Below, piece by piece: positions 1-7,162 of a DNA stretch of 51,755 nt. Under the pieces are notes generated by a model. It was not told the DNA's origin and made no database searches. It saw only the letters and a program-made list of their open reading frames with translations. Position 1 is the stretch's first letter. Each line of letters starts with the position of its first letter. The DNA lies in contig PLMK01000028.1 in NCBI GenBank assembly GCA_003142475.1, forward strand, positions 1-51,755. The letters are read 5' to 3'. The DNA comes from Ignavibacteriota bacterium. Lineage in GTDB: Bacteria > Bacteroidota > Ignavibacteria > UBA10030. A program made the position numbers and the translations under genes.

Positions 1-155
1 TTTTTTTCGGAGACACCATGGTCACGTAAACAGCGTTCAGCGCCTTCAAGTAATTTTGTGGTAATGTTTTGGTTGAATCGGCTAATAACAATAGCGAACT
101 GAAATTTAGCCGCTGATCCTTGAAACGTCTTTAATGTTTGTTTCCTCGGATTCAT
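1..155 (-). CDS. ribH: 6,7-dimethyl-8-ribityllumazine synthase, partial
   Basis: Only the first 51 codons are inside the window; the gene runs off the left edge. Read from the ATG at 155 on the minus strand, the peptide starts MNPRKQTLKTF and continues with FAIVISRFNQNITTKLLEGA and a following CLRDHGV. The SRFN segment and the LLEGA-x(n)-HGV spacing are the usual N-terminal part of lumazine synthase, which condenses 3,4-dihydroxy-2-butanone 4-phosphate with the ribitylaminouracil intermediate in riboflavin synthesis. The start is 6 bp after the stop of the PHP gene, with a GAGG-like ribosome site in between, so the two are probably cotranscribed. The active-site His region is outside the window. 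Confidence 0.85.
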   Translation of the reverse strand, partial: MNPRKQTLKTFQGSAAKFQFAIVISRFNQNITTKLLEGAERCLRDHGVSEK

Positions 156-161
156 GATACC

Positions 162-1031
162 TCATGAAAAAAGACGAGTGCGCATATCCTCAACAATTTG
201 GAGCGGCACTGTATAGACGCCAAGCACTTGGTCATCGTTCTTTCTGCCACCATGGTAATCAGACCCACCGCATTCTAATAGAAAATATTGGTGAACAACA
301 CCACGGTAAAATTCCTGACGCGCTTCGTTATGTGATGGATGGACAACTTCAATCCCATCCAACCCGGCTTGAATGAGAGTTGATAGCTCAAAATCTGTAG
401 TATATTTACCGGGATGAGCGAGGAACGTAAGTCCACCGGCTTGAGCAACAAGTTGTGTTGCTTCAAGCGGAGATAATTGATACTTTTTTTCATACGCTGG
501 AGCGCCAACACCGATGTATTTCATGAATGCTTCGTGATATGTTTCAATCAATCCTTCTTCTAATAGAGCGCTGGCAATATGCGGCCTGCCTACAGAACCA
601 ATTCCTGCTTGATCGAGCACGGCATCCATTTTTAGAGAAATGTTGATATCGTTCAATTTTTGGACTATACGTTCTGCACGCTTCAATCGCTCATAACGAA
701 AAAAGGCGAGATAATCCTGAAGTTTCTGATTTTTATAATCGAAGAAGTACGCAAGCAAGTGAATATCTTTTTCATTTAACGCAACACTCAACTCCACACC
801 AGAAACAACTTCTACACCTAAGCACTTCCCAGCTTCGATTGCCTCATCAATAGCACCGACATTATCATGGTCGGTAATTGAAACAACGGAAAGTCCCACG
901 GAGTGCGCGCGTTGAATGAGTGTCTCTGGAGAGAGTGCTCCATCGGAGTACGTTGTATGCAGATGAAGATCTGCTCGAGAATTGTCTAAACGATCTATTT
1001 GTTTGGTTAGCCCATTCCCCATCTCAGCCAT
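162..1031 (-). CDS. PHP-domain metal-dependent phosphoesterase
   Basis: A 289-residue PHP-family phosphoesterase. The metal-binding motifs appear in family order: DLHLHTTYSDG near residues 21-31, SITDHDN near 51-57, GVELS near 78, GRPHIA near 150, FLAHPG near 205 and GGSDYHG near 255. This arrangement with its small helical insert is that of the TrpH/YciV (RNase AM) group, which removes the 3' phosphate from 3',5'-nucleotide bisphosphates or trims short 5' RNA ends. The exact substrate is inference. It is cytoplasmic, with no signal peptide. The ATG at 1031 has AGG five bases upstream; a second in-frame ATG lies three codons later. A promoter candidate sits 40 bp upstream, and ribH follows 6 bp downstream. 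Confidence 0.85.
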   Translation of the reverse strand: MAEMGNGLTKQIDRLDNSRADLHLHTTYSDGALSPETLIQRAHSVGLSVVSITDHDNVGAIDEAIEAGKCLGVEVVSGVELSVALNEKDIHLLAYFFDYKNQKLQDYLAFFRYERLKRAERIVQKLNDINISLKMDAVLDQAGIGSVGRPHIASALLEEGLIETYHEAFMKYIGVGAPAYEKKYQLSPLEATQLVAQAGGLTFLAHPGKYTTDFELSTLIQAGLDGIEVVHPSHNEARQEFYRGVVHQYFLLECGGSDYHGGRKNDDQVLGVYTVPLQIVEDMRTRLFS

Positions 1032-1071
1032 AAATACCTACATACACCTTTGTTCTTATACACATAGAAAT

Positions 1072-1100
1072 TAGATATCCTGTGCTTTGAATCAATGCAA
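1072..1100 (-). promoter_or_regulatory. Promoter candidate for the PHP-ribH operon
   Basis: On the minus strand, TTGCAT (1100-1095), a 17-bp spacer and TATCTA (1077-1072) lie about 40 bp before the PHP start codon. The -35 is identical to those proposed for crp and the ppiD-like gene. Seen by eye; the start site, near 1065, is inferred. Confidence 0.5.
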
Positions 1101-1116
1101 AGCATGAAAGAACATT

Positions 1117-1803
1117 TTATAAATATTTCTTACGGAACGCTTCGTAATCGTTGATAATAAGTTTATTTCCTCTAATCTGTACTTCTTTGCAATCGCTGAA
1201 AAAATGAATCATACGCGAAACAGTCTCACGAGACGTACCCGCCATATTGGCTATGTCCTGCTGAAGCGGCAGATCATCAATTTCAACTTTTCCTTTTCGA
1301 AACACTCCAACATCATCGGCAAGAATCAACAGCACATTAGCAACGCGCCCAGCGGCATCTTTAAGGGATAAGCTCTTTATTTGCATATCGGCTTTGCGAA
1401 GCCGCATCGCAAGCTCAGCCAGCAGGGAAATCGCTACTTGAGGAAATTCATGAAGCGATTCTAAAAAATCTCGCCGATGGATCATAAACAATTCTGATTT
1501 CACAGTTGCTACAACGCTCGCCGAGCGCGCTTGTCCGTCCAACAGCGACATTTCACCAAAAAACTCGCCTGGTCCAAACATTGAAAGAATGACTTCTCGT
1601 CCATCTTCATCCATCCGCACTACTTTTACTTTTCCGGAGACAATAACGAAGAGTGCCGCTCCGTTTTCTTGTTCAAGTAAAACGAGATTGCCCCTCTTGT
1701 ATTTTTGCCGTGTGCCAAGTTTTACAATCTTCTGTAAATCCTTTTCTTCGAGGTCGGCGAAGATGGGCACGTTGCGGAGAAAATTAATTTCTTCTTGGGG
1801 CAT
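1117..1803 (-). CDS. Crp/Fnr-family transcription regulator
   Basis: 228 residues with the two-domain Crp/Fnr layout. The N-terminal cyclic-nucleotide-type beta roll (about residues 12-125) contains GEFFGEMSLLDGQARSASVV, close to the phosphate-binding cassette PGEFFGE...RSA. A dimerisation helix follows. The C-terminal winged helix (about 150-225) has the recognition-helix segment MAGTSRETVSRMI. There is no N-terminal cysteine cluster, so it is not a classical FNR oxygen sensor. The cassette supports a cNMP or similar ligand, but the ligand is not proven. It lies alone between the PHP gene and ptsI and has its own promoter and an overlapping inverted repeat, which suggests autoregulation. Being next to ptsI/ptsH makes a carbon-status role plausible, as inference. 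Confidence 0.88.
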   Translation of the reverse strand: MPQEEINFLRNVPIFADLEEKDLQKIVKLGTRQKYKRGNLVLLEQENGAALFVIVSGKVKVVRMDEDGREVILSMFGPGEFFGEMSLLDGQARSASVVATVKSELFMIHRRDFLESLHEFPQVAISLLAELAMRLRKADMQIKSLSLKDAAGRVANVLLILADDVGVFRKGKVEIDDLPLQQDIANMAGTSRETVSRMIHFFSDCKEVQIRGNKLIINDYEAFRKKYL

Positions 1804-1856
1804 TGTGGTCCGCGAAGTGTGTTTAAGTTCAGATACCTATTAAATTAGGAATTTTC

Positions 1857-1875
1857 GTTCGTACGCACCACGAAC
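1857..1875. promoter_or_regulatory. Inverted repeat at the crp start site, possible operator
   Basis: GTTCGT-N7-ACGAAC is a perfect 6-bp inverted repeat. It begins right where the crp transcript should start, 7 bp past the -10 box. The position suits repression by the gene's own product. The half-sites differ from the E. coli TGTGA consensus, so assignment to this regulator is inference. Confidence 0.4.
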
Positions 1876-1881
1876 TTTAAC

Positions 1882-1910
1882 AATATATCCTCCGGAGTTG
1901 TGAAATGCAA
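1882..1910 (-). promoter_or_regulatory. Promoter candidate for the Crp/Fnr gene
   Basis: Minus strand: TTGCAT (1910-1905), 17-bp spacer, TATATT (1887-1882). It lies about 80 bp upstream of the ATG at 1803. The remainder of the 1804-2103 spacer holds nothing else I can support. Confidence 0.55.
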
Positions 1911-2103
1911 GGTTTTTATAAATACCAAAGAGATATCTGCAATTTGTTACGATCAGTATAGAAAAAATTTGATAAATTTAGCAACTAACTTTTAACAATG
2001 ATCGATTGGTCGTAAACTGTCAGTTTTTATCTTCCTATATTATTTTCTGTACATAGCCTTTTTTATGAATTCGACTCTTCAATTTTAAAACTCTAACCTT
2101 ATT

Positions 2104-3858
2104 TTATCCAATCGGGATATCTGGAAACTTATGTTTCATCAAGTGCTTGAGAAATGCTTTGATCTCGTCTTCAGATTGCATCGTTAAAACTCGCTCGGCA
2201 ACGTGCTGTGCTTCCGTATAATGTATAGAACGGATAATTTTTTTAATCTCCGGCAAAATATTGGGAACCACACTGAATTCATCTAATCCAAGTCCGACGA
2301 GCAGAATAGTTGCTAGTGGATCACCCGCCATTTGTCCGCACATACCAACCCAGGCGTGTTCCTGTGTACCACGTTCAATTATACGCCTCAAAAACCGGAT
2401 TACCGCTGGGTGAAATTCCTGAAACAAATCCGATACAATATCGTTACCACGATCAACGGCAAGTAAGTACTGAATAAGATCGTTTGTACCGATACTCAAG
2501 AAGCTCACTTCCCGCGCGAGATGATCCGCAATGACAGCTGCAGCGGGCACTTCAATCATAACGCCAAGCCGAAGGTTTTCATCGAATGGAATATTATGGA
2601 CACGCAAATCATCCTTTGCCTGCGCGATGAGCTGCTTACTAAGTTTCACTTCTTTAATGCTTGTAACCATCGGTAACATAATGGCAAGATTCTTCAAAGT
2701 GCTCGCCCGCAAAATAGCGCGCAACTGATCGAGAAAAATCTGCGGTTTATCCAGCATAACACGTATTCCACGCCAGCCAAGAGACGGATTATTTTCTTTC
2801 ATCGCCTGCGTCATAAATTTATCGCCGCCGATATCAAAAGTACGTATAATGGCATGTTTAGGAAAAACCGACTCAGCTATGCGGTGATAAACTTCGTATT
2901 GCTCTTCTTCGCTAGGAAAAACTTCCTTACCGATCAGCAAACTTTCTGTGCGATAAAGTCCAATTCCGTCTGCTCCACGAAGTTTGATGAATTCTAACTC
3001 TTCTTCCAACTCTACGTTTGCTGCAAGTTTGATTCGGTGCCCATCGAGTGTTTCGGCAGGAAGATCGCGCAATGGGGCAAGTGCTTCTTCAAAGGCTTGG
3101 TATTGGGTTTTCTTTTTCTCGTAATATTTTAACGTCTCCGAATTCGGGTTCAGCACAATCGTACCGCTGTATCCATCAACAACAATCTGATCGTTAGTCT
3201 GTACCAGCGATAACAATTGGTGGACACCAACAATGGCTGGAATTTTTAATGCGCGTGCTAGCAACGCCATATGGGATGTTGCACCACCTAATTCTGTCAC
3301 ATACGCCAGCACGTCGTTACGACTAAAGATCAGTGTATCTGCCGCTGCAAGATTGTGCGAAATAATAATATGTGAACCATCGATTTTCGAAATAAGTTTT
3401 TGTTCTTCAAGATTTCGGAGAATGCGGTTTTCAACATCGAGCAGGTCGTCAGCACGCTCTCGTGCATATTCATCCTTTGACGCCGTCATCATTTGGTGGT
3501 ACTTTTCCATTTCATCTTTAAGGATATATTCCGCATTTTTCTGCTCGCGTTTTAGGCGTTTGTACACTGCCTCAAAAAGTATAACATCTTCAAGTATTAG
3601 AATCTGTGCCTCGAAAATTTTCGATTGTGCAGCTCCTAATTTTTGTTCAGCAAATTCGAATACCTTTGTGAGTTCCTTTTTTGAGCGTGCGACAGCATTT
3701 TGAAGACGTCCGATTTCTTGCTCAACATCACCGGCAGCGATTGAGCGAATTAGTATTATTGGTTCATGTTTTCGAAATAGGAAAACGGGGCCGATGGCAA
3801 TTCCGGGAGAAGCTGGAATTCCCTTCAGTTTAATTTCCTTTTTAATAGTCTGATCCAT
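2104..3858 (-). CDS. ptsI: PTS enzyme I (phosphoenolpyruvate-protein phosphotransferase)
   Basis: 584 residues, the normal enzyme I length. It takes phosphate from PEP and passes it to HPr. In order: an N-terminal HPr-binding/helical region; the swivelling phosphohistidine domain with GGATSHMALLARALKIPAIVG, where His196 is the phosphorylated residue; and the PEP-binding TIM barrel with LYRTESLL, FDIGGDK, GVMIEVPAA, SIGTNDLIQY and the catalytic GMCGQMAGDP near residue 510. All key residues are present. It lies 32 bp after ptsH, at the end of an operon that also holds isoprenoid genes. No EIIA, EIIB, EIIC or HPr kinase is visible nearby, so a regulatory PTS or components encoded elsewhere are likely. 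Confidence 0.95.
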   Translation of the reverse strand: MDQTIKKEIKLKGIPASPGIAIGPVFLFRKHEPIILIRSIAAGDVEQEIGRLQNAVARSKKELTKVFEFAEQKLGAAQSKIFEAQILILEDVILFEAVYKRLKREQKNAEYILKDEMEKYHQMMTASKDEYARERADDLLDVENRILRNLEEQKLISKIDGSHIIISHNLAAADTLIFSRNDVLAYVTELGGATSHMALLARALKIPAIVGVHQLLSLVQTNDQIVVDGYSGTIVLNPNSETLKYYEKKKTQYQAFEEALAPLRDLPAETLDGHRIKLAANVELEEELEFIKLRGADGIGLYRTESLLIGKEVFPSEEEQYEVYHRIAESVFPKHAIIRTFDIGGDKFMTQAMKENNPSLGWRGIRVMLDKPQIFLDQLRAILRASTLKNLAIMLPMVTSIKEVKLSKQLIAQAKDDLRVHNIPFDENLRLGVMIEVPAAAVIADHLAREVSFLSIGTNDLIQYLLAVDRGNDIVSDLFQEFHPAVIRFLRRIIERGTQEHAWVGMCGQMAGDPLATILLVGLGLDEFSVVPNILPEIKKIIRSIHYTEAQHVAERVLTMQSEDEIKAFLKHLMKHKFPDIPIG

Positions 3859-3890
3859 CTTCTTCCCGTTTATTAGCTAACAGTTTACAT

Positions 3891-4160
3891 CTATAGTGGC
3901 TCACAAAAGCCGCTCTCGAATAGTTCTGCCATAGCTTGATATGCTTCTTCTTCATCGGGTCCATCAAAGCGCATTAGAAGTTTGGACCCTTGTTCGGCAG
4001 CCAACGTCATTACACCGATAATACTCTTTCCATTAATTTGGAAATTATCTTTTTCGATAAAAAACTCAGATTTAAATTTTGCAGCCAGTTTCACAATCGC
4101 AGCAGCCGGGCGTGTATGTAACCCCGCTCGATTCCGAATAGTTACTTCGCGTTCGATCAT
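3891..4160 (-). CDS. ptsH: Phosphocarrier protein HPr
   Basis: Small PTS phosphocarrier. Starting at the ATG at 4160 (89 residues), NRAGLHTRPA puts the phospho-acceptor at His15, and INGKSIIGVM puts the regulatory serine at Ser46, both exact canonical numbers. A GTG nine bases upstream (4169) is also in frame, but it would shift both numbers by three. Because AAGGA is only one base from the ATG, the initiation codon is not certain. The preserved Ser46 with the surrounding GKSIIGVM motif suggests control by an HPr kinase/phosphorylase, which is not in this window. The gene sits 15 bp downstream of the polyprenyl synthase stop and 32 bp upstream of ptsI. Confidence 0.93.
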   Translation of the reverse strand: MIEREVTIRNRAGLHTRPAAAIVKLAAKFKSEFFIEKDNFQINGKSIIGVMTLAAEQGSKLLMRFDGPDEEEAYQAMAELFESGFCEPL

Positions 4161-4175
4161 TCCTTGCACATTTCG

Positions 4176-5153
4176 TTAGAATTTCCTATTCAATAATCTA
4201 TCTGTCATCCACCGAAGCGTCTCACGAGCTGCGGAAGCAGGCAATGTTGAAAGTTGATTTTTCGCTTCAGTGATATCATTTTCGATTCGTTTCTTGGCAG
4301 AATCAATTGCGCCTGTTTCCTCATAGATGAGACGAAACGCTTGTATCTGTTTTCGTGGTACACCACGGTTTGTAAAAATACGCTGAAGCATTTTTTTCTG
4401 CTCTCCTTTTGCACGGCGTAACGCTTCAAGGAGCAGAAATGTTTTTTTACCTTCTACTAAATCACCGCCAATTGTTTTGCCAAATTCTTTTTCGTTTCCA
4501 ACGATATCCAGCAAATCATCCTGAATCTGAAACGCTCGTCCTACATATTCGCCGTATCGCCGCAGCGCTTCAAGATCCGAAGGTGCTGCATTTCCAACAA
4601 GCGCACCCAGCTGCGCCGCTATCGAAACTAATTTCCCGGTTTTCTTTTCGATCATCATCAAGTATTCATTAACATGCACACGGTGGCGTGTTTCAAATTC
4701 CTTATCCAACGCCTGTCCTTCACAAATTGTAACCACACCCTCGGTAAAAATTTTACCGATTTCCTGAATATGAGTTGATTTTGTTCTGAGTAATGCACGA
4801 TATGCAAACGCAAGCAATGCGTCGCCGGAAAGAAGTGCAACATTTTCATCCCACTTTTTATGCACAGTAAGACGTCCACGGCGTGTTTCTGCATGGTCCA
4901 TTATATCATCATGAACGAGTGTAAAATTATGAAGGATTTCAATTCCAGCTCCCGCGTGCATCGCATTGTTCGCTTCGCCGCCAACAGCTTCGCATGCAAG
5001 TAATGTAATCACAGGGCGAATGCGTTTGCCGCCTGCCACGAGTACATATTTTGCTGGATGGTACAGCGTTTTAGGTTTGTGTTCGGTGATAAAACTTCGA
5101 AGATATCGTTCCACCGCCGATTTATGTCGTTCGTATCGTTGTTCAGGATTCAT
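4176..5153 (-). CDS. Polyprenyl (probably geranylgeranyl/farnesyl) diphosphate synthase
   Basis: 325-residue trans-isoprenyl diphosphate synthase that lengthens allylic diphosphates with IPP. The substrate motif GGKRIRP lies at 41-47. The first Asp-rich motif DDIMD is at 82-86 and the second, DDLLD, at 212-216, followed by GKTIGGDL. The fifth residue before the first motif is Phe77 and the fourth is Thr78. An aromatic at this place usually limits the product to C15-C20, whereas long-chain IspB-type enzymes have a small residue, so GGPP or FPP is the better guess. It lies 14 bp after the IPP isomerase gene, so substrate supply and chain building are co-expressed. Confidence 0.9.
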   Translation of the reverse strand: MNPEQRYERHKSAVERYLRSFITEHKPKTLYHPAKYVLVAGGKRIRPVITLLACEAVGGEANNAMHAGAGIEILHNFTLVHDDIMDHAETRRGRLTVHKKWDENVALLSGDALLAFAYRALLRTKSTHIQEIGKIFTEGVVTICEGQALDKEFETRHRVHVNEYLMMIEKKTGKLVSIAAQLGALVGNAAPSDLEALRRYGEYVGRAFQIQDDLLDIVGNEKEFGKTIGGDLVEGKKTFLLLEALRRAKGEQKKMLQRIFTNRGVPRKQIQAFRLIYEETGAIDSAKKRIENDITEAKNQLSTLPASAARETLRWMTDRLLNRKF

Positions 5154-5167
5154 AATTCATTCTCATC

Positions 5168-6253
5168 TCATACTCTTGAATATAATATTTGTTGCTGCAG
5201 ATCAGCGATGGAACGTGAGCCGGTTAGAAACATCGTGCTCTTCAACTCCCATTCCCATTGATTAATAAGCCGAAGAACCGCTTTCGTTCCGCCGCTTGCA
5301 AGCGCTTGGAGCATAGACATGGCAGAAGCAGCAAAATCGGCGCCAAGTGCAATTGATTTTGCACAATCAATTCCGCTTGAAATTCCACCCGATGCAATAA
5401 CCTTCAACGATGGTGATGCACTCTTTAAACAACAAACAGACTTCAGTGCATCTACTGTCGGAATTCCCCAATCCCAAAATATTTCCGCATTTAAATTTTT
5501 TACTACTTTCTTCCTTTTCACATTTCCCCATGTTTTTTCCCCTTCTTCATTTCTTCTCACAATCTCAACTCCCGCCCAGCTTGTACCGCCGGCACCTGCA
5601 ATATCAATAATTTTTACTCCGACATCAATCAATCGTCGTGCAACATTAGCTGAGATACCAGCTCCAATTTCTTTAACGATAATGGGAACAGGAAGTGACT
5701 TCGCCAGTAATTCGATACCGTTAAGAACACCGCGAAAATTCGTATCACCCTCCGGCTGAAGTAATTCCTGCAATGGATTGAGGTGTACTGCAAACCCATC
5801 GGCTTGAATTAAATCAATCAGCCGTATTATCGGCGATATATCCCGTAATTTAGCAACTTCTGCTGCTCCAATATTTCCGAAGATTGGAATATCTGATGCA
5901 ATTTCACGCACCACTGAATAAGAACGATGATACCGTACATCCTCTGATGCCTGCCGTTGACTGCCAACACCTAATGCGATTTTTTTTTGAGCACAAACTT
6001 CAGCAAGTTGCCAATTAATCCGTTTGGCCTTTGCATACCCGCCGGTCATACCAGAAATGATGAACGGCAAAGTAATTTTTTTCCCTAAAAAAACTGTTGA
6101 GGTATCGATATCCGAGAGATTTAGTTCAGGTAGAGCGTTGTGTAAAAAATCCCACCGATCAAATCCAGAAGATTTAGTGCGAAACGATACATCCTTTGTC
6201 AAACTAATATTGACGTGTTGTTGCTTGCGTGAGGATGTCCGCGTCATTTTCAT
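5168..6253 (-). CDS. fni: Type 2 isopentenyl-diphosphate delta-isomerase (FMN-dependent)
   Basis: 361 residues. It interconverts IPP and DMAPP using reduced FMN. N-terminal SSRKQQHVNI is the phosphate-binding R-K-x-x-H signature. Then come FIISGMTGGY, GVGSQRQA, IFGNIGAAEV, AVHLNPLQELLQPEGD (with the catalytic Gln/Glu region), KEIGAGIS, DIAGAGGTSW and the FMN-phosphate site SGGISSGID. Length and motif order fit the family well. It is the first gene of the idi2-prenyl synthase-ptsH-ptsI operon; a promoter lies directly upstream. An A9 run in the coding strand (5980-5988) was considered as a slippage site and rejected. Confidence 0.93.
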   Translation of the reverse strand: MKMTRTSSRKQQHVNISLTKDVSFRTKSSGFDRWDFLHNALPELNLSDIDTSTVFLGKKITLPFIISGMTGGYAKAKRINWQLAEVCAQKKIALGVGSQRQASEDVRYHRSYSVVREIASDIPIFGNIGAAEVAKLRDISPIIRLIDLIQADGFAVHLNPLQELLQPEGDTNFRGVLNGIELLAKSLPVPIIVKEIGAGISANVARRLIDVGVKIIDIAGAGGTSWAGVEIVRRNEEGEKTWGNVKRKKVVKNLNAEIFWDWGIPTVDALKSVCCLKSASPSLKVIASGGISSGIDCAKSIALGADFAASAMSMLQALASGGTKAVLRLINQWEWELKSTMFLTGSRSIADLQQQILYSRV

Positions 6254-6271
6254 ACATCATATCTCTTTAGA

Positions 6272-6300
6272 ATAATAAAGAAATCGGTTTCGAGAAGCAA
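6272..6300 (-). promoter_or_regulatory. Promoter candidate for the fni-prenyl synthase-ptsHI operon
   Basis: Minus strand: TTGCTT (6300-6295), 17-bp spacer, TATTAT (6277-6272). The -10 is about 19 bp before the fni ATG, so the untranslated leader would be only some 12 nt. It is divergent from the lpxH promoter in a 116-bp spacer. Confidence 0.5.
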
Positions 6301-6322
6301 GGTAGCGAATAAAAAGCGTTTC

Positions 6323-6351
6323 TTGATTTTCCTTCAATTTTTCGGTATCTA
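6323..6351 (+). promoter_or_regulatory. Promoter candidate for the lpxH-like gene
   Basis: TTGATT (6323-6328), 17-bp spacer, TATCTA (6346-6351), ending 18 bp before the ATG at 6370. The -10 is identical to the one proposed for the PHP gene. Confidence 0.4.
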
Positions 6352-6369
6352 ATTCCATACACAAACACG

Positions 6370-7134
6370 ATGAAAACAAATAAACCTCGACAACCGCAAA
6401 AGCTAACTGTGCGACAAAAAACTTATTTCTTCTCAGACGCTCATCTCGGTCTCGGTTCAATAGAAGAAGATCGCCAGAAAGAATTACGGCTAATTCGTTT
6501 TTTAAATTTTATTCAGCAAGATGCATCACAAATTTATATAGTAGGCGATCTATTTGATTACTGGTTTGAATACAAATCAGTCGTGCCAAAAAAATATTTC
6601 CGCCTTTTTTCAAAACTTGTGGAATTGACCGAACATAACATCCGTTTGGTTTTTATCGCAGGTAATCACGATTTTTGGGTGAAAAATTACTTCCGAGATG
6701 AACTTGGTATGGAAGTACATTTTAATCCTGTCGAAACGGAAATTTGCGGCAAGCGATTCCTCATTCATCACGGTGACGGTTTACTTAAAGACGACCTTGG
6801 CTATAAGATTCTCAAAAAAATATTGCGTAGCAAAACTAACATTTTTCTCTTTTCGTTAATTCATCCGGATATTGCTGGATGGTTCGCACGTTGGTCGTCG
6901 AATACAAGCCGGCGCTACACAAGCAACAGAACGTACGAAAGCACCGGTATGGTGGACTTTGCAACACGTAAGATAAAAGAGGGGTTCGACTTTGTAGTGA
7001 TGGGACACAACCATGTTCCATCATGCCAAACTCTTGACGGCGGTGTATACGTCAATCTTGGTGACTGGATTTTTGAGAATACTTACGCGGTTTTCGATGG
7101 CAAGAAAATAAAATTGAAGAAGTGGGCGGATTGA
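6370..7134 (+). CDS. lpxH: UDP-2,3-diacylglucosamine diphosphatase-like metallophosphatase
   Basis: 254-residue calcineurin-type phosphoesterase. The five metal-binding blocks are in order: FSDAHLGLG (Asp23, His25), VGDLFDYWFE near 58, AGNHDFW near 97, IHHGDG near 135 and VMGHNHVP near 213. GDLFDYWFE and the spacing to GNHDFW are typical of the LpxH/LpxH2 group, which cleaves UDP-2,3-diacylglucosamine to lipid X and UMP in lipid A synthesis. The middle segment, with aromatic and basic residues near residues 160-185, would be the lipid-binding cap. It lies 28 bp before the PBP gene, so two envelope genes travel together. Exact substrate is by family. Confidence 0.82.
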   Translation: MKTNKPRQPQKLTVRQKTYFFSDAHLGLGSIEEDRQKELRLIRFLNFIQQDASQIYIVGDLFDYWFEYKSVVPKKYFRLFSKLVELTEHNIRLVFIAGNHDFWVKNYFRDELGMEVHFNPVETEICGKRFLIHHGDGLLKDDLGYKILKKILRSKTNIFLFSLIHPDIAGWFARWSSNTSRRYTSNRTYESTGMVDFATRKIKEGFDFVVMGHNHVPSCQTLDGGVYVNLGDWIFENTYAVFDGKKIKLKKWAD

Positions 7135-7162
7135 TCTATGCATTTGAGACAAAACCAATATT

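Noticed and set aside
3233..3703. 156-codon open frame opposite ptsI
   Set aside because: It lies wholly antisense to a well-supported gene and is very Ser/Arg-rich, the expected shadow of the enzyme I helices.
4158..4169. GTG at 4169 as the HPr start
   Set aside because: It adds three residues and moves His15 and Ser46 off their canonical numbers; the ATG at 4160 is preferred, though the ribosome site does not decide it.
5980..5988. A9 run in the coding strand of the IPP isomerase gene as a slippage site
   Set aside because: Only one off-frame stops quickly, the cut would fall inside the catalytic barrel, and no family member is known to me to use a short form.
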